Positions 6,824 through 8,611 of a stretch of DNA of 8,611 bases are shown here, in pieces. The stretch is from NCBI GenBank assembly GCA_026400695.1, contig JAPLON010000131.1, forward strand, positions 1 to 8,611. The letters are read 5' to 3'. The notes beneath the pieces were generated by a model. It was given only the letters and a program-made list of their open reading frames with translations, did no database searches and was not told the origin of the DNA. A program made the translations under genes and the position numbers. This stretch comes from Pseudomonadota bacterium (GTDB lineage Bacteria > Pseudomonadota > Alphaproteobacteria > Paracaedibacterales > CAITNM01). How positions within the stretch are numbered: position 1 is the first letter of the stretch; every line of letters begins with the position of its first letter.

Positions 6824-7594
6824 ATGCTACTATCCAACATAATATTTGTAATAATTTTTATGGCAACAGCCAGTTCAGCAGAACACTATCATACTAGTGA
6901 AAAAGAACAGCAAGAAGATGGAAGAGTTCTAGGAACCTTCGAAACAAAGGAACAATTCGAACCGTTTGCAGTAGAAACAGTCACTACAGCCGTTATTGCT
7001 GCTGATGGTCTTTTTGAAAAATTACGCAGACAATACCCTTATCCAAAAATACCAAATTCTGAAAGACCAGAATTTTTGGGAGAACGAGGAATTTTTTCTC
7101 GTGGAGAGATAAGGAAAAATGATGAAGACAAGTTTTTACATATTAGCGGACTTGATGATAGTGTTGGCATAGTATTAAGAGGTACGGAATATTCAGGAGC
7201 TTATCACGTATCTTCTATGGATTTGCGTAATTTTTGCCCACCACAAGAATTAAACAAAAACGGTAATTTTGCTAAATGGCTAGACGAATACAAAGGAAAA
7301 GAAATTAACTTCTCTAAAGCTCAAGTGTTTATTGCTTCATCTTTTTGGACAAAAAATGTTGAAGATGTATTGTATTTGTTGGCACACAATGGTTTCAATG
7401 CGCATTACATGTCAATTCCTGATTTAGAATTAAGCTTTTCAGGAGACGCTAACAGAGAGGTTTTTATTAGGCAAGATTCACCATATTTAGAACGTGTGCT
7501 TGCTTTAAAAGGTCACAGGATTCCTTTATTAACCCAACTTGCAGTTGATACCCAAACAGGCGCAGCTTGGTGTGAACACTTTTTAAGGGGTTAG
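6824..7594 (+). CDS. Exported protein of unknown function
   Basis: I recognise no family in these 256 residues. The first 19 form a signal peptide (hydrophobic run, cleavage near SSA/E), so the protein is probably exported. A charged segment (20-45) is followed by a mixed alpha/beta-looking region with a VGIVLRGT strand (114-121), a KAQVFIASSFW strand (166-175) and a helix at 177-188. Only two cysteines remain (138 and 250), which could pair. The RGT stretch recalls class-3 lipases, but the required GxSxG serine motif is absent, so I do not call a lipase. The ATG at 6824 is the first in frame, since a TGA lies at 6815. No Shine-Dalgarno precedes it, unlike its exported neighbours. Promoter and terminator hairpin make it look monocistronic. 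Confidence 0.8.
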   Translation: MLLSNIIFVIIFMATASSAEHYHTSEKEQQEDGRVLGTFETKEQFEPFAVETVTTAVIAADGLFEKLRRQYPYPKIPNSERPEFLGERGIFSRGEIRKNDEDKFLHISGLDDSVGIVLRGTEYSGAYHVSSMDLRNFCPPQELNKNGNFAKWLDEYKGKEINFSKAQVFIASSFWTKNVEDVLYLLAHNGFNAHYMSIPDLELSFSGDANREVFIRQDSPYLERVLALKGHRIPLLTQLAVDTQTGAAWCEHFLRG

Positions 7595-7603
7595 CGAGTG
7601 TCA

Positions 7604-7630
7604 TTTTCCTCCGTCAAAAGCGGAGGAAAA
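7604..7630. terminator. Hairpin between convergent genes, probable bidirectional terminator
   Basis: A perfect 10-bp stem, TTTTCCTCCG (7604-7613) with CGGAGGAAAA (7621-7630), encloses a 7-nt loop. It lies between the stop at 7594 and the convergent gene's stop at 7650. There is no separate T-run, but the AT-rich base of the stem would supply A/U pairs in either direction. The position favours termination of both genes. Confidence 0.55.
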
Positions 7631-7649
7631 CTGTGATGATATTTTAAAT

Positions 7650-8027
7650 CTAACCGTTGCGACGAACTGGCTTTTTTCGTGCATAAGTTTCTGTTTCGAA
7701 TGTATACCTAAATGGCTTAAATGCAGGGCTAGCTGGTGGTTTTTTTCTAGCATGCCAACCATGGTATAGCCCAAACGGACCTGAGGCTAATACACGCAAA
7801 AAAAGGCCAATATCTGACATAAGCGAACTACATGCAGAAGTTTTTTGAGTATTTAACGGCTCAGTTTTCTTATATAAATTAGCGCTAGTTCTTGCAGTTC
7901 TACGACGCTCTGCTTCTTGTTCAGGACGCAACTGAGCTGCAGTTACGCTGGCAGCTAGAGCAATTATAGAAACCAATATTTTAATCTTATTGCTTTTAAA
8001 TTTTCCAATGTGGGGGATGTGGTACAT
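7650..8027 (-). CDS. Small basic exported protein, paralogue A
   Basis: Unrecognised protein of 125 residues. The start is ATG at 8027, 5 nt after GAGG. A TTG 15 codons upstream lies within leader DNA that is conserved with paralogue B and is rejected. Residues 1-31 form a signal peptide with a basic head and a hydrophobic core (ILVSIIALAASVTA). The mature part is strongly basic. It has an Arg-rich stretch at 38-46 (EAERRRTAR), then SACSSLMSDIG at 64-74 with the only cysteine (66), a short hydrophobic patch, and a Lys/Arg/Pro-rich end (HARKKPP, ARKKPVRRNG). It shares 15 of the first 30 residues with the upstream protein at 8175-8522, and also the Arg cluster and the SAC...SD motif. The two genes are therefore tandem duplicates. 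Function is unknown. Confidence 0.7.
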   Translation of the reverse strand: MYHIPHIGKFKSNKIKILVSIIALAASVTAAQLRPEQEAERRRTARTSANLYKKTEPLNTQKTSACSSLMSDIGLFLRVLASGPFGLYHGWHARKKPPASPAFKPFRYTFETETYARKKPVRRNG

Positions 8028-8100
8028 TTTTTCCTCGTCCTGTGGATTCAAATCTACAAATCCTATTATCAAACAATTTAGTTAATAAATAGTTAATATG
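7938..8100 (-). repeat. Duplicated leader and signal-peptide block, copy A
   Basis: This block covers the promoter region, 5' leader, ribosome site and the first 30 codons of paralogue A. It aligns with 8433-8600. The shared core GACGAGGAAAAAATGTACC is identical in both. A TAGATTT-AATC element stands exactly 18 nt before each start codon. Further upstream both have CTATTAT followed by AT-rich DNA. Confidence 0.75.
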
Positions 8101-8174
8101 GTTTGGAGATAAAATATTTAATTGCGTAAACAGTGAATTTTTAGCTAAACAACTAAACAGCAACCAAAGTAATT
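8101..8174. other. Spacer between the tandem paralogues
   Basis: AT-rich and without a coding signal. It contains a short palindrome, TTTAGCTAAA, near 8142-8151 but no clear terminator for the gene ending at 8175. Read-through from paralogue B into A therefore remains possible. Confidence 0.4.
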
Positions 8175-8522
8175 TTAGAACCTTCTGCGTATTCCGTTAC
8201 ATAAATCCGAAAAAAATGAGCCAGCTCCACAAGCGGACCTTCCATTCATTCTTCCCCTGTCGAATCTGCGCGCTTGATTTTCAAGTAAATTACAACAGCT
8301 TGCTCTGTTAAAAGAGCTGCAGTCATTCCTTCTCTCTATCTCTATAGCTCTATGTTCTAGGAAACTGCAGTAACTGTTTCTGCTTGCCCTTCTGTGTTCT
8401 CTAGCCCCAGAGTCCGAATTAAATGGACTAGGCGCAGTTATGCTAGCAGATAGGGAAACTATAGAGATTAATACCTTAAGAAGATTGCTTTTAGGTGCTG
8501 CGGTGTAACGAATACGGTACAT
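8175..8522 (-). CDS. Small Cys/Arg-rich exported protein, paralogue B
   Basis: Unrecognised protein of 115 residues. The start ATG at 8522 follows GAGG by 5 nt, exactly as in paralogue A. Residues 1-30 are a signal peptide (KSNLLK head, VLISIVSLSASITA core). The predicted mature 85 residues hold six cysteines (52, 68, 76, 77, 98, 108) and many arginines, giving a strongly basic, potentially disulfide-bonded peptide. Residues 48-64 and 73-89 form an internal repeat with R, S, C, L-E, A and R conserved at a fixed 25-residue offset. The end carries SAC...FFSDL, recalling SACSSLMSDI in paralogue A, and finishes in GIRRRF. Secreted toxin, antimicrobial peptide or host-directed effector are all possible and not separable from sequence. 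It has its own candidate promoter upstream. Confidence 0.68.
   Translation of the reverse strand: MYRIRYTAAPKSNLLKVLISIVSLSASITAPSPFNSDSGAREHRRASRNSYCSFLEHRAIEIERRNDCSSFNRASCCNLLENQARRFDRGRMNGRSACGAGSFFSDLCNGIRRRF
8257..8381 (-). repeat. Internal repeat in paralogue B
   Basis: Unit 1 (8332-8381, residues 48-64) and unit 2 (8257-8306, residues 73-89) match at seven identical positions: Arg, Ser, Cys, Leu-Glu, Ala and Arg. Conservative pairs (Phe/Leu, Ile/Phe, Glu/Asp) fall between them. Similarity is also visible in the DNA, suggesting internal duplication. Confidence 0.6.
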
Positions 8523-8600
8523 TTTTTCCTCGTCATGAAGATTTAAATCTACTCGTACTATTATTGTATAGCTTGGTTAATATTTGATTAACATTAATAT
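8433..8600 (-). repeat. Duplicated leader and signal-peptide block, copy B
   Basis: Counterpart of 7938-8100. Conservation is strongest from the GATTTAAATC palindrome (8540-8549) through the ribosome site to the first codons. It returns in the signal-peptide core. Confidence 0.75.
8563..8591 (-). promoter_or_regulatory. Candidate sigma70 promoter for paralogue B
   Basis: On the minus strand TTAATC (8586-8591) and TACAAT (8563-8568) are separated by 17 nt, about 40 bases before the start codon. In paralogue A the corresponding -10 would be GATAAT at 8065-8070, but its -35 is poor. Confidence 0.4.
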
Positions 8601-8611
8601 TATAAATACAA

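Noticed and set aside
6914..7260. Class-3 lipase domain in the exported protein (VLRGT stretch)
   Set aside because: There is no GxSxG nucleophile motif and no convincing Asp/His partners, so the resemblance is limited to one strand.
7650..8072. TTG start for paralogue A at 8072
   Set aside because: The extra codons fall in leader DNA conserved with paralogue B, and the ATG at 8027 has the matching GAGG-A5 ribosome site.

Overview
The window is AT-rich bacterial DNA. It is dominated by a six-gene minus-strand operon, flanked by small exported proteins that I cannot assign to any family. The order hflK-hflC-htrA, the 290-residue HflC and the two-domain Nfu scaffold fit an alphaproteobacterium. 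The low GC and the unrecognised secreted proteins point towards a host-associated lineage (Rickettsiales or Holosporales-like), but that placement is inference. I see no rRNA, tRNA, CRISPR array, transposase or phage gene.

Left edge (1-683): a plus-strand gene for a small cysteine-containing, hydrophobic exported protein behind a good ribosome binding site. Its stop codon interlocks with that of the convergent folD gene.

Centre (680-6641, minus strand): hflK, hflC, htrA, nfu, a small SLT-type lytic transglycosylase and folD, in transcription order. Junctions are very tight. hflK/hflC and htrA/nfu share a TAATG, nfu/transglycosylase overlap by 11 nt, and the last codons of the upstream gene supply the downstream Shine-Dalgarno. 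The only sizeable gap (51 nt) is hflC/htrA. The theme is envelope quality control: an HflKC prohibitin-like complex, a periplasmic HtrA protease/chaperone and a wall hydrolase. Two cytosolic housekeeping genes, for Fe-S delivery and folate C1 metabolism, are attached. folD is the exception, with a TTG or GTG start and no visible Shine-Dalgarno.

Divergent spacer (6642-6823): a near-consensus sigma70 promoter drives the rightward gene and a weaker candidate drives the leftward operon.

Right edge (6824-8611): a 256-residue exported orphan protein ends at a perfect 10-bp hairpin. Beyond it lie two minus-strand tandem paralogues encoding small basic exported proteins. They share leader DNA, ribosome binding site, a palindromic element and signal peptide, but their mature regions are strongly diverged. 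One is cysteine/arginine-rich with an internal repeat. This pair is the most novel-looking part of the window.
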